DNA of 64,000 nucleotides from the NCBI GenBank assembly GCA_033439795.1, contig JAUTDP010000009.1, positions 744,001 through 808,000 of the forward strand. The letters are read 5' to 3'. Position numbers and translations under genes: made by a program. This document shows, piece by piece, positions 24,963 to 36,012 of the stretch (positions are counted from its first letter, which is position 1; each line of letters starts with the position of its first letter). Origin of the DNA: Sordaria brevicollis (Eukaryota > Ascomycota > Sordariomycetes > Sordariales > Sordariaceae). The notes under the pieces are model-generated. The model made no database searches and was not told the DNA's origin. It was given only the letters and a program-made list of their open reading frames with translations.

Positions 24963-27000
24963 CCTAAGTAATTACTTTATTTAAAACGTTAATAATTAAA
25001 GAAAAATTATCGCTTTTTATTCTAAAAAATTCGTATTCATTAAATAAAATTACCCTATTTACAATAAAAAAATATTCGTAATTATTAATTACTTTAAAGA
25101 ATAGTAGGCGGAATTAAAGAATTATAAAGAATTTATTATTTTTATAAATTATAAGAATTTAAAATATTTTATAATTTATTAATATCTTTTAAAACAATAA
25201 ATACATTAAATTAAATATCTTTCTCGTTTTAATTTTCAATTAGAATACCGCCCCGGCAAAATTATAATAATTTTCAACGCCCTATTACGCTAGGATTAAA
25301 ACCGACCTACGGCGGATAATTAGGAGGTTCGAAACTTTTAATTAATCCTAAACGCAGCGTTTTACAATTACGTCCGCATTTCGGCTATAGGCATTCGAGC
25401 AACTTAATACTCCTATAACGAATAGAGAAGGAGGAAAATAATGAAAATAAAAATCTTCGAAAATCCGGATTTATAATAATTTTAAAATTTTATTATAATA
25501 AAGGATACCTTTTATTAATAAATAATTTAAATAATAAAGGATAATAAGAAAAATTTATTAACGATTAACTTACGTATTTAAATTATAAATTATTCTTTAA
25601 ATAGTAGGGGTAAATTATAATATAAAGGTAAATTTTAGGTCCTTAATAATTTTATAATTACCGAATCCAACGATATAAAAAATTCTAATTTTAATTAATA
25701 GTTTAATACCCTCTATATAAAAATTATTTAAATTATTTACGATTTTTAAGCGTTCGGCTACTTTGGCCGGGAAGGTACTATTATTATATTAATCCGCTAT
25801 TTTTATTAACCCTTTATAAACGTTTACGTTCGAAGGTTCCTCTATAATTATTATATTTATAATTTTATTTAATATTAGAAAAATTAATAGAGAGGTTTTA
25901 TATAATTTTTTTTTATTTTAAATTAGTATTTCCGCGAAATACAGTTTAATTTTATTACCGATATTTTAAAATTTAGAGGTAATATTTATTTAATAGTAAG
26001 GAAGGACCGATTTAATAAGAACGTTTTCTTCGAATTTATATCCTTTATAAATATAGAAATTTATACCGAATATTTTATAAATTATTTCGTACGTTATTAC
26101 AATTAATTTTAATTCATAATTAATAATTAAAGTTTTAATTAAATTAATAAGTTTTAAAGACAATTATATAAATTTATTAGTATTAAATAATTATTAAATA
26201 CGGTTTATTACCTTTAAACCAATAATAATTTAAAAAGAATAAATTAAAAGGTTTAAATATTTTTCCGAATTTATATTAATTAGGCCTAGGATAATTAATA
26301 CGTATAGTACCCAATAATTTAATTAATTATTAATAATTATATTAATATTTTAATTAATATATCCCTATTCTTCGCTATTTATAATTTTAATCCCGAACCT
26401 ATCGTACTAATTATTCCCGAACTTACGGGAAATTTTAATACCCTGGCCAATAAATAAGTTAAATAATTTATCGATAAATTATTATAAATTATAAATATTT
26501 ATTAAACTATTATAATTTTAAGGGTGTAAAATTAGGAAAGGTTTACTAATAGGATTCGTTAACTTACGTAAAGGTTTTAAATTAGCGATAAAATATAATT
26601 AAACCTTAAGAATTATATTTCGATAAAATTTAAAAAGAAATTAAATTAATTATACATAAAGTATATAATTTTTTGAATCTTTTCTCTATTAATAATAAAG
26701 TTCTTTAACCTTCCTAATAACGTTTATAATATATTTTATATAAATTTCTTCCGAAAAATTATAAAAAACCTATTACCTGGTTAAAAAACGGTTAATTATT
26801 AATTACCTTCTATTTTAATCGATAATAAAAAAGAATATTACGTCGAAGAAATTTTATATGTAAATAATTTATTTAATAACCGGAAGGTTTTCGTAAAATA
26901 AAAAGGTTTTTATAAACCTTCGTAATACGTATTAAAGAATTTTAAAAATATTAAAATATTAAATATTTTTAAAAAATAATATAAAAATATTCGAAAATAT
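24963..27000 (+). pseudogene. Pol relic of the outer element, second part (RNase H end and integrase)
   Basis: Removing the inner element and one TTTAC restores a continuous RNase H frame across the junction, with IAFYSKKF, FKE, LKYF and FNFQLEYRPGK blocks up to about 25,260. The integrase zinc-binding region is visible near 25,740-25,860 (HD, GHFGREGT, FYWP) and is followed by an FNFITDI core-like block near 25,950. Stops are TAA. Confidence 0.85.
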
Positions 27001-27179
27001 AATAATCCGTTAAAATTATTTAAAAAAATTAAAAGGGGTAGAAAAAGGAATTAAAGTACGAATAAAAGATTAATATTAATTCCGTTAAAAAGAAGGCGGG
27101 GTAAATTATAAAAATAAATTAATTAAATTTTTTTATTTAGAATAAGAGAATTACCGTAGAATATAATTATAATAAAAGT

Positions 27180-28400
27180 TAAAGGCTTTTTAACCTTATA
27201 GTTAATATATTTTTTCTTTTTTTTAAGAGGGGTAATTTCGGTTTCTTCCCCTTTTTCTTTAAAACGAACCCTCTTTTTAATTTCTTTCTCCTTCTTCTTT
27301 TTTTCCTCCTCTTCTATTTTTAACCCTATAAATTCGTACGGGTCGGGACGACCCGAAAAAGAAAATTCCTTTTTTAATTCTTTTATATTTATCTTTAATT
27401 CCCCCTCCTCTTTAATTTCCGGCTTTTTTTCCTCCTTTATTAAAGTAATTCTAATTTTATTAATAAGGGTTATAGCCCGGGTAATAACTTCCTCCTCGAA
27501 TTCTTTAATACGGGCTTTAAACTTAGCGAAGGCGTTTAAACGGGATTCGAACCCGGTAAGAATTTAATTAATATTAATTATAATATCGAAAATATTAGCG
27601 GTAACGGTCTTTATAACGGTAATAGTAGTATTAAAATAATTAATGACCGCGTAAATAATAATAAAAAGCTCTACGAAAATAAAGGTTTAGGAATTAATTT
27701 AACTATTTTAATTAATATAAAAAGAGTTAACCCCCTCTCCGAATTTATTTAATTTTTTTTATATTTTTATAAAGGAAGGCTCGAAGTTCGAATTTATTAA
27801 AATTATAATTGAAAATATTATAGTAGCGATTAAAGCGGTAATAATGAGCGGTATTATATTTATAAAATAATTGAAGGTTTTATAAATAATATCCTTTTAA
27901 AGAAAATTAATAAAAAAATAAAAGGAAAAATATTAATATAAATTATTAAATTTATTTAAGAGGAGATTTTCTTCCTTTAAATTTATAAAATAATTAATAG
28001 AAATTATAATTTTTTAAAAGCGATTATAATCCTTATTAATAATACTTTTATTAATTTAATAATTACCTTCCTTTTAAATAAAATAATTATATTAAACGGC
28101 TTTAAGTTATTATTAATAAATCCTAATTTCTTTAGCTTTAAAATAAAATAGGTAATAATTTTTGCCCTTAGCGGGTACGTAAACGTAGGCGTTGTTTAAG
28201 CGTATATATTAATTGTATTAAAACGGATTAGCGTTAGGGATTTCGCTCTTAACCGATTTATATACGTTCGAAGGCGCTAACGGAATAGTAATAATAGTAA
28301 TGGGGGTAGTAATGGCCGTAGCAGGAATCGTTAAAATAATAAAGGGACCGTAGGGTAAGGCCGACGCGGCGAAAGGTTTAAATTCGGGGCGAAGCCTAAA
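27180..28400 (-). pseudogene. Antisense open frame between integrase and 3' LTR of the outer element
   Basis: Read on the minus strand, one frame runs from about 28,400 to 27,180 (about 400 codons) with only TAA interruptions, as expected for a RIP-damaged gene. It includes an ANAYVYVPAKGKNYY-like segment, a middle part with many aromatic residues, and a charged C-terminal part (FESRLNAFAKFKARIKEFEE, then FSFSGRPDPYEF and a Lys/Glu-rich tail). The plus strand here has no coherent frame. No known family is recognised. It may be an antisense gene of the retrotransposon or a third insertion. Confidence 0.6.
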
Positions 28401-28713
28401 AAAATCGTATTTAAGAATAATATTAATTTAAAATTAACGAAATTATAATAAAGCGGGGAATTGGAATTAGCGCGCCGGAGGTAAGAGGATAAGGGAATTA
28501 ATAGGAAACGGTTAATAATAATAAATATTAATAAAATTATAATAGAAAGATTATTAATAATATAAGGGATAAGGGTATACGTACGGTATTTTAAATTATT
28601 AATAGTTAAAGAGAAAAAAAAGGGTAAAAGTTCGAAGGGGATAAAATTTAATTATATAAATAGAAAGGATATAGTTGGGTTATTTATTTATAGCGTATAT
28701 GTAGCGGGTATAA

Positions 28714-28739
<26 letters not shown>
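28714..28739. repeat. 26-nt G homopolymer next to the 3' LTR
   Basis: An uninterrupted run of 26 G occurs four bases before the 3' LTR of the outer element, exactly where the polypurine primer for plus-strand DNA synthesis should lie. The length may reflect expansion or sequencing error. Confidence 0.9.
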
Positions 28740-28743
<4 letters not shown>

Positions 28744-28744
<1 letters not shown>

Positions 28745-29039
28745 ATTATAAATTTGGCGTTTAAAATTTAGAGGTTTAGTATTTATTAAATTACCGCTCG
28801 GATTACTTTAATTTGCCGGCGGTAGGTAAAGGGGGGCTCTAGGATTACTAAGGGTGCCTAGTCCTCTAGAAGGTTCTCTAGCCTACCTTGCTTGAAGTAC
28901 TTAGGCAACTACGCACGGCCTTATAAGGATAGGTGGCCGGGTCCGCCCTACGGGTTACCCCTTCTCCCTTTCTCCTTTGTAGAACCTTAATATATCCACA
29001 TTGGCCAGCACCTGCGTTACGCTCTGCTGTCCCCTTACA
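28744..29039 (+). repeat. 3' LTR of the outer element
   Basis: 296 bp. The 5' part is RIP-mutated, while the 3' part (CACATTGGCCAGCACCTGCG) is preserved. It is followed by AATAG. Confidence 0.93.
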
Positions 29040-29044
29040 AATAG

Positions 29045-29900
29045 GATGAGGGAAATTCTAGTAATAATAATAATAGTAACGAGCTTTAAATTATTTATTT
29101 ATTTATTATTATTAATAATAATATAAAATATTATTTAAAGAGTTAATTACTATTATTATCGGTGTTATTTATTATATTATTATAACCGTATAATAAAGTT
29201 TTCTTTCTTCCCGCCTATAACCAATTTATATTATTTATATTACTCTTTTAATTTAGCTTTTTTAAATTAATTATAATTAAACCGTAATTATTCCTCTATT
29301 TATAATTTAAAAGTAAAATTATTATTTTCAACGATAGGAATAATTTTATTATTATTTACCTTAATAGTAATATTAATAGCGTTTTCCTAACGGCGCTAAT
29401 CGATAGTATCTTTATTAATATCTTTAATATTAATTAAGCCGTTCTCGTTCCCGTCTAAAGAAATAAATATACCGTTATTTTCGAAAAATTTAATTACGAT
29501 ATTCTATTTTTTAATATATAACTATTTTTAATACTTTAAAATAATATAAGTAATTATAATCCTCTTATTAAAAATAGATTATTGTTTATCTAAGTATTCT
29601 TATTTTTACTTTTTAATAGCTAAATCTATTTTATTACGTAAAAGTTTTTTAAACGAAGCGTTAATATAAGTATTAAAAGGTTATAATAAATTGGTTAGAT
29701 TACTAAGAATTATAGTTAGTATTATTTTATAAAGTATATAATCTTTAAATTTATTATATATTCGTTAAATATTATAAGATAAGTATATATTTATAATTAG
29801 TAAAAGTTCTTATTAAATATTATCCTTTATAATTAGAGTAAGTTCGTTATAAAATTAATTTAATAATAATAATTCGTTTTAATATATTACTTTATTAAAT
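29045..29900. other. AT-rich relic right of the outer element
   Basis: RIP-mutated DNA, probably the C-terminal side of the transposase relic described next, which reads on the minus strand. No motif is preserved well enough to define ends. Confidence 0.5.
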
Positions 29901-30340
29901 TGAATTTTAATATTTTGAATATATAACGGTTATTTATCTTCTTATATTTTGCCCTCTTTATGGAAGATAATAGTAGGTTTTAACCGAGAAATTCTATTAG
30001 TAAAGAAATATAAAATTAAAGTAATTTATCGTTTACCCTATTTATTGCGGTTAATTTTACTTATAATAAATTTATTGCCCTTAAAATTGTAAGTATAATT
30101 ATCGAAATATTCGAAAGGGAGAGGGATTTCGTCGAAATTTATAATTATTGAAAGAGGAAATTAAATAGTTTTATTAAGTTTAATAGGTTGAATATTATGC
30201 TTAATAAATTTATAGGATAAAAAAATTAACTTCTAGGCCTATAATAAATTTCTTTAAGCTTCGTCTAATTTTCTTTAAGCTTGCTCCGATATTCTTATCG
30301 CCAAAAATAAATAAAAGCGAAAATAGGAGGAAAAAAGCGA
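29900..30340 (-). pseudogene. Relic of a pogo-like DDE transposase
   Basis: On the minus strand a frame at about 30,160-29,940 reads NFDEIPLPFEYFDNYTYNFKGN, then GKR-ITLILYFFTNRISRLKPTIIFH. This resembles the first-Asp region of fungal pogo/DDE superfamily transposases (N-x-D-E-T-P-L-P-F...G-W-D-K-R-Q-A-T...L-x-I-F). The element is RIP-mutated and its terminal repeats were not found, so borders are approximate. Confidence 0.6.
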
Positions 30341-31173
30341 AGGAGTGAATATAGGCGTAAAAAAACCTGGCTATATATTATTATATAAATATATAATTAA
30401 CCTCAAAAACGAATTTACTTTAGTAAATAATTTTTTAATAACTATTGTAATTAATATATAATCCTTCTATTAGTAATATATTATTTTTTTAAAGAATCAC
30501 TAAATTAATTACGAAAGAAATACTAAAGTTTAATTTATATTTAATTTAGATAAATTATAGTATATAGAGTAATAGATTTTTATGGAATTATATTATTATA
30601 ACCAATTCGTTCTTTTATTTAGTAATTTAGAACTTCTCGAATAATTATTCTTCAAATTCTAGCTATAAAGGTTTACCTTTTTAAGGTATATTAAATAAAA
30701 TTTCTTTGCGTCTTTTCTACTAATTTATAATAGTGCTTACTAGTATTTTAAAATATATAGCGGTTTTGTATATATAAATATTTCGATGGTTATCGTCGAT
30801 AAAGTATTCTTAATTATAATTATTAACTCTATTACAACGCCCGTAGCGTTATATATAATTTATTAAATTATTAGGCATTTTAATTTATATTAAGTACGTT
30901 AAAACCTATTAGAATATAAATAATTAACCCCGCTAACGCTATAATATAATTTTACTAACCTAAATTTTAAAATTCTTAATATAATACCTTTTAACCCTTT
31001 TTATTAGCATTTAATAATATTTTTCGAGGGTTTTATTACCCCAATCTTTTAATTTAGGGCTAAAGCGCCTTTTAACACGTTTTTTAACCGTTAATTATAA
31101 TAGTAGTTGAATTAGGGGAATTAAAAGAATTAAAAGGGGAGAAAAAAGAGGAAGAAGAGGAAGAAGTAGGGGC
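30341..31173. other. AT-rich DNA, right end of the block
   Basis: RIP-like composition continues; it may include the N-terminal part of the minus-strand transposase relic. Nothing else recognisable. Confidence 0.5.
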
Positions 31174-31277
31174 GCTAGTTCTATTAGTTCTACTAATTCT
31201 ACTAGTTCTACTAGGGGTATTAGGGGTGCTAATCGTAATAATCGTAATAGTCGTAGTAGTCGTAGTAGTCGTACTAG
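31174..31277. repeat. Two adjacent short tandem arrays
   Basis: TTCTACTAG-like 9-bp units span 31,174-31,214. CGTAATAAT and GTCGTAGTA-like units span 31,231-31,277. They lie at the right edge of the AT-rich block. Confidence 0.75.
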
Positions 31278-31567
31278 GAGCTGTACCTAAATACCAATAC
31301 TAGTATCGAATTCGAAGGTATTAAAGCGTTTATTTATATTCAATACTACAAAATTATTACGATTCTAGTTAGGAATTGGGGTAGATGGAAATAGGGGAAC
31401 AATTTATAGGGGAATATAGGGCCACAACTTGAATAGATCATTGGGATTTATTATCATGCACTCGATTTTTGGTGGGCAGCAATATTGCAGTATGCTTGTA
31501 GGGAGTGGTACGACCAGCAAGGCAGGTTGGAGTTTTCCAGGGTTACTCAGGGTTAGACTAGGAGACT

Positions 31568-31748
31568 TCAAACCGGATCCGCCGAGTTTATACGGTAAAA
31601 GAGGCTCATATTGACCAGTTCTCTTAACTTACATACATTTGCATGGATAGGACCCGAGATGCTCTTGGCAGTAACCTACTTCTATATGCTAGACTTCAGC
31701 GGCCTAAGAGAGACGGACCAGTGGCATATTTCGCGAGTTTCTACGGTA
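31568..31748 (+). repeat. Right arm of the inverted repeat flanking the AT-rich block
   Basis: Contains the 30-nt block at 31,568-31,597 and the 33-nt block at 31,716-31,748 that match the minus strand at 7,871-7,900 and 7,734-7,766. It is normal in GC content and therefore little affected by RIP. Confidence 0.75.
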
Positions 31749-34505
31749 TGTACCTCTGATCATGTTGCTAGTAGTGCTGACATAGTATCGTACAATCTGA
31801 ATATGCAGAACAGTCCACGTTAACAGAGCACCACAGGACAACTTGAGCACGTCAAAGTGTTCCTAAATGCCTTGCGTCTAAATGTTTGGCACTAATCAAA
31901 AGCCACCAGGGGAAGGCAAAAAAGCTTAGTGTATTTGCTGAACGTCCACGTTTTCTCTTTCCCCTGCATCAGCCGTATCCCCAACCGCCTCTATTTCACA
32001 GGGAGAGTCCACAGGGCCAAGTTCAAAAACCAACGATCAGCGAGGAGAAACCGAGAGAGCGGCACGGACACGAACGAAGCCCGTGCTTTCGCTACAAAGG
32101 ACATTGTTGACATGAAAAAAGGAGTAAACTACAGTTTCAATGTCTGTGCCTGTAAACGCATGGACTTCCAAAGACAATGGTGAGACCGTTTTTTGATTAC
32201 ATCCTAAAAGCATGAAAACTCCCAATTCTAGACCAAGACTTGGTAACCAAGGCTGTCCGTCCCTGATTCTGCCCTTCGCAATTCCCAGCCCATGACAGAT
32301 AGATAATAAAGGAGACACATGCGACCACGACATCGAATAAAAATACAAAAACCAGTACGCCCGAGTGATATGCAAAGACACAAAATGTCCAAGTGGGAAA
32401 AAGACTCCTGTCGTCCGGTTCCTGCGGGAGCTTGTTAGCTTGAAGTCGACTGCCAGAGGGAACAACAATTAATGCCAGCCGGACGGATAGAGGCAGAGGG
32501 TAGGATGACGCCGAGATAGAGAGAGAGACTTGACTAACAGATGACCGGCTTTGGGGCATGCTCATCTCGCAAACGGAAATTTTGGTGATGATTAGCCGTG
32601 ATTTATAATACCTAGCTGCCGGCCTGGCAGCAGTCGGCCCTTTGCTGTAGGAATTTTCCTATGATGAAACCACGGCAATGATGCTGGGTATTGTGAACGC
32701 AAGTCCCAAGTATAAGCCTGGATATCGTATTTGTCTCCAAAACATTGTTGTCCTTGTGAGGCTCCTGAGGACACAGACGAAACATCGAAGCGCCGATGGA
32801 AAGGCAATGCATGGGCGACAGTTTGTGACGAGATGGGCATCGTTATATCCATAGTCAAGTGCTTGCGAAACTTTTGACCGAGTTTTGATGCCATATTTGT
32901 TGTGACTTGTGCAGCGCACAATGTTGAATACTGGCCCTCCTGGAAATCAGATGACAGAAACTGAAGGAACAAAGCCAGGACCGAGCTATTCTGGGCGAAT
33001 AGCAAACAAACTCCATCGAGATCATTGAACTGTGGAAAATCCTGGCAGACATAGCCAGTGCCTTGACTTGCAATTATTGTTGGAACATCCCTGTATGTGG
33101 TCATCCGTGGTCGTTCTGACTTCTAGTCGATTTATTTCCACATGGCCGAAAAGAGCAACCTGGGTCGGAGTGTAAAGAGTTTCCATTGCGTCTTACCATT
33201 CTTGATGTTTTATAATTGGATGCCCATGATGGGCACCCCTTCAGACAACCATAGCTCCAGAGACATGCCATGCAGACAGCTCAGAACATGAGGCTGGCCA
33301 TTCTGGCAAGCCAAAGCAGGAATCAGTCCAAAATCTCCATGGAAAATGGCGGGCCAATACCAGAAAAACCATTCAGGATGCAACCAGTGGCAGTTCCGAG
33401 GTAAGCTGGGGTGTCATGGCTGAAGTGATGGACAGAAACTCCGTTGTATGTGGCCAGTCAGCGTTGAGCCAGCGCTTGATTTCCAGGAAACAGAAAAGAG
33501 AGCCTTGTTTTGTAGATTTAGTCTGTGTCAGGTTAGTTGTCTTGAAAGAGAAGCATAAAGTTGTCCAGAGCATGGGGTGCAAGCCGTGGTTAGAAATTGG
33601 AGTACCGTATTGCGGTCCAGGGGGTCAATGATATATACACTCTTCCACAGCCTTACTCACCTTGCTGTCCGTCTGTGGCTTTGATCTTCCGGTCGATGAA
33701 GGGGCGAGTTCGTTTTCAAGACCCGGGAGATTGTCAGCAAGGAAGACTCCTGATTCCCAAGGGGGAATGGTTTCAAGGTTAGACGCAAACGCCTCAAGCG
33801 GAGGACGAGGACGTTATCCCAAGAGCCATTCCGGACAGCAAGGAGAGGATGGCCGATATCCACAACACAAAGACGCCAGAACCTCGAGTCGCTCTTCTTT
33901 TTTCCCAAATCCAGTGAAGTATCCCGGTCCGTGGTATAATGCATCTCTCCATACTGTCTCTCAAAGCGAGAACCAAAAAAGAAAAAAAAAAAAGAAGGAA
34001 AATAAACAAGAAAAAGAAAACCAGACGACTCGAAACATCAATCGGAAAGAAAACTCGAGCGACCGCACCACCATCCGATGCGGCAGCCTGTCTGCGAAGT
34101 GCCGGGATCCAGATAATTCGTAAGCCCCGGAGAAACCGGATTCTGAGAAAACCATGGACAGAAATGCCGATAATCCAGGGATGCAAAGACCGTTTTGAAT
34201 GGTTGTTGCTGTGTCAAAGTCGAGCCGCCGGAGCAGAGTCATGGTCCAAGCTTCCAGAGATGCAACTCGCAGCTCTAGAGGTTTCCGCGCACCTCTTTTT
34301 ATGTCCTGGGTCTATCCGTGGATCAGATCATTATCAGGCCGAAAGTAACCGGGATCCTGGTATGAGACAATGAAACAGAAATAATAGAGAACTCCGGGTT
34401 CGAGGTATTAGCAAAGCATTAATAACAGTCCACAAGACCTCCGACGTCTTGCGACGGGCAAGTCTAGGGTAGTCAAAGTCAAAAAGACCTGCATGTCGCT
34501 AGCCA
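31749..34505. other. Intergenic region downstream of the rfeG-like gene
   Basis: Includes presumed 3' UTR of the minus-strand gene ending at 34,506. The minus strand has an open 170-codon stretch at 32,592-33,104 and 122-143-codon stretches at 32,037-32,565, without recognisable motifs or good splice context. An A-rich run lies at about 33,975-34,020. No gene is supported. Confidence 0.45.
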
Positions 34506-36012
34506 TTAGCGGTGTTGCCGATGCCTGGCACGATCTCTGTCGTCACGTTCCTGCTCCGGGCGGCGGTTGCGATGCTGATCTCGTTCTCGCTCCCTGGGCT
34601 CCGAGTCACGACCGGGACTTCGGCGGGGCGCTGGTGACGGCCCGCTGCTCGCCATCTGGGCGGGTGTACTACTGTTTGATGTGGGGACCTGGGGAAGCAC
34701 AGGAGCCTGGTGGTTATCAAACGGGGGCTCAGGAATGTGACCGTACCCTTGCCGTGTTGGCGTTGGACCTGCAGGGGAGCCTAGATTATCAGATGAAGCC
34801 TGCGCTGGGTTCGTTGTTGCCACATTATACGCACCACCACGGCCATATAGAGGATCGGCTGAGTACGCCTGAGTGGCCGAACTTCCAGGAACTGGTGCGC
34901 CATAGTACTGATCCGGGGCTGGTGGGTAACCGGGAGCACCGTTGGTGGGAGCGTACATTGGCCTGACCGGGGCAGCAGAAGAAACCGCAGGGTGAGGCGC
35001 CATCCTTGGAGGTTCCGATGTCACGTAGTTCGGCTGTGTCCGGTAATCTGAGCCCATCACGTAGGATGCTTCCTGTCCAACTTGTCCATAGCCGCCAGCC
35101 GGCATAGGAGGAGGGGCCGCCATGCCAGGGTATCTGTCTCCGGTGTTGGGAGGTCCGGGCGAGTACTGGGGAGCAGGAGGGTTGGTCGGGTACGGAGGGT
35201 AGGCCTGAGGAGGATACTGCGCAGGAATTCCAGCAGCCTGGGGCGTATATGAAACGGGCGGGTAAGCAGCAGGAGGACCTGGCTGAGGCGGCCCTGGGTA
35301 CGCATTTGGCGGAGGATAAACCGGGTTCTTGGGAGCGCTAGGTTGTGGGGGATAGTCGACATCCATGGCGTTGTCCCTGGAGTAGGCGTCGTAGTGTTCC
35401 TGTTCCCGTTGGCGGTTCTTCCATGTGCTGTAATCAGAGGACCCACGGTTCTGCTCGCGCGAGCCTGTGGGCGAGTTAGAGCTTCTCACAAACGTTGAGC
35501 CATTGTGTTGGCTAGAGTGTATTGTACCTCCAGTGCCACCACCTGACCTGGACGCCGCACGTCTCTCTTGCTCCCATCGAGCAGAGTCGGCCTTGAGGTC
35601 TTGAATCATTGCCTGTATAGCCATCTTGCTTAGCATCAAGTCTTTGCGGACGCGCGCAAGCCTCTGCGCGAACTGAGTGTGAGGACTCACCGATGTCAGA
35701 TTGCGATAGGCGGTAATGAAGTAGCCTTGGGTCACACGGCCGTCTGGTGACTATGAGGCGAGCAGCTGTAAGCGACAGTTCCTCACGATACCACTCTCAA
35801 GTGGATGAGGTTGGGAAGGAAAGAAGATCTCGGTCGGAAGGGCGTACCTCGTAGGTTCCAGGGCGTACGAGTGCATCGTTTCCGAGGTACCTGCAAATGT
35901 CGGAGGTGATGACTTCGCGGTCGATACCATCGCGAGGCACGAAGTATTCGTTCTGGCGCGCAGTCGATGGCTGAGGGGCCGGAGCTGGCCTGTTGCCCGG
36001 TCTCGCCGCCAT
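34506..36012 (-). CDS. rfeG: RfeG-like transcription regulator
   Basis: Exons read 36012-35848, 35750-35691 and 35612-34506, giving 443 residues. Introns are 97 and 78 nt, and the second shows a GATGCTAAGC branch-site-like motif. The conserved part is residues 1-95: NEYFVPRDGIDREVI near 21-35, then DICRYLGNDALVRPGTYE, GRVTQGYFITAYRNLTS and AMIQDLKADSARWEQERR. This matches the fungal protein annotated as transcription factor RfeG. Residues about 130-400 are low complexity, rich in Pro, Tyr, Gln, Ala and Gly. The last 40 residues are a run of Arg/Asp/Glu dipeptides. No canonical DNA-binding domain is visible, so regulation of transcription rests on the family annotation. The start at 36012 gives the conserved MAARPG N-terminus. 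Confidence 0.85.

Larger units (their letters stand above)
8533..29039 (+). mobile_element. Outer Ty3/Gypsy LTR retrotransposon, RIP-inactivated and interrupted
   Basis: Two 296-bp direct LTRs (8,533-8,828 and 28,744-29,039) bound the element. They begin TGTT/TATT and end TTACA/TTATA, the TG...CA ends with RIP changes. The 5-bp target duplication AATAG sits at 8,528-8,532 and 29,040-29,044. The order gag, RT, RNase H, integrase on the plus strand places it in Ty3/Gypsy. Subtracting the inner element and one TTTAC copy leaves about 7.56 kb, a normal Gypsy length. Numerous in-frame stops and lost catalytic residues make it non-functional. Confidence 0.93.
7990..31420. other. RIP-mutated AT-rich heterochromatin-like block
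   Basis: Base composition changes sharply to strongly AT-rich at about 7,990 and back at about 31,420. CpA and its complement TpG are almost absent while TpA is abundant and CpG persists; this is the dinucleotide pattern left by RIP, which converts CpA to TpA in duplicated DNA of many ascomycetes. Coding relics inside show stops that are almost all TAA, expected from CAA and from TGG mutated at both G positions. In Neurospora such blocks are constitutive heterochromatin carrying H3K9me3 and DNA methylation; that state here is inference. Confidence 0.93.

Noticed and set aside
27535..27565. Minus-strand GGTTCGAATCC resembling a tRNA B box
   Set aside because: No matching A box, acceptor or anticodon stem is found; it lies inside the antisense frame.
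7990..31420. The AT-rich block as a centromere
   Set aside because: At 23 kb it is far shorter than known Neurospora centromeres and is fully explained by two nested elements plus flanking relics.
32592..33104. 170-codon minus-strand frame downstream of rfeG
   Set aside because: No recognisable motif, overlapping frames of similar length, and location in a likely UTR/intergenic region.
34493..34966. 157-codon plus-strand frame over the 3' end of rfeG
   Set aside because: Antisense shadow of the Pro/Arg-rich rfeG coding exon.
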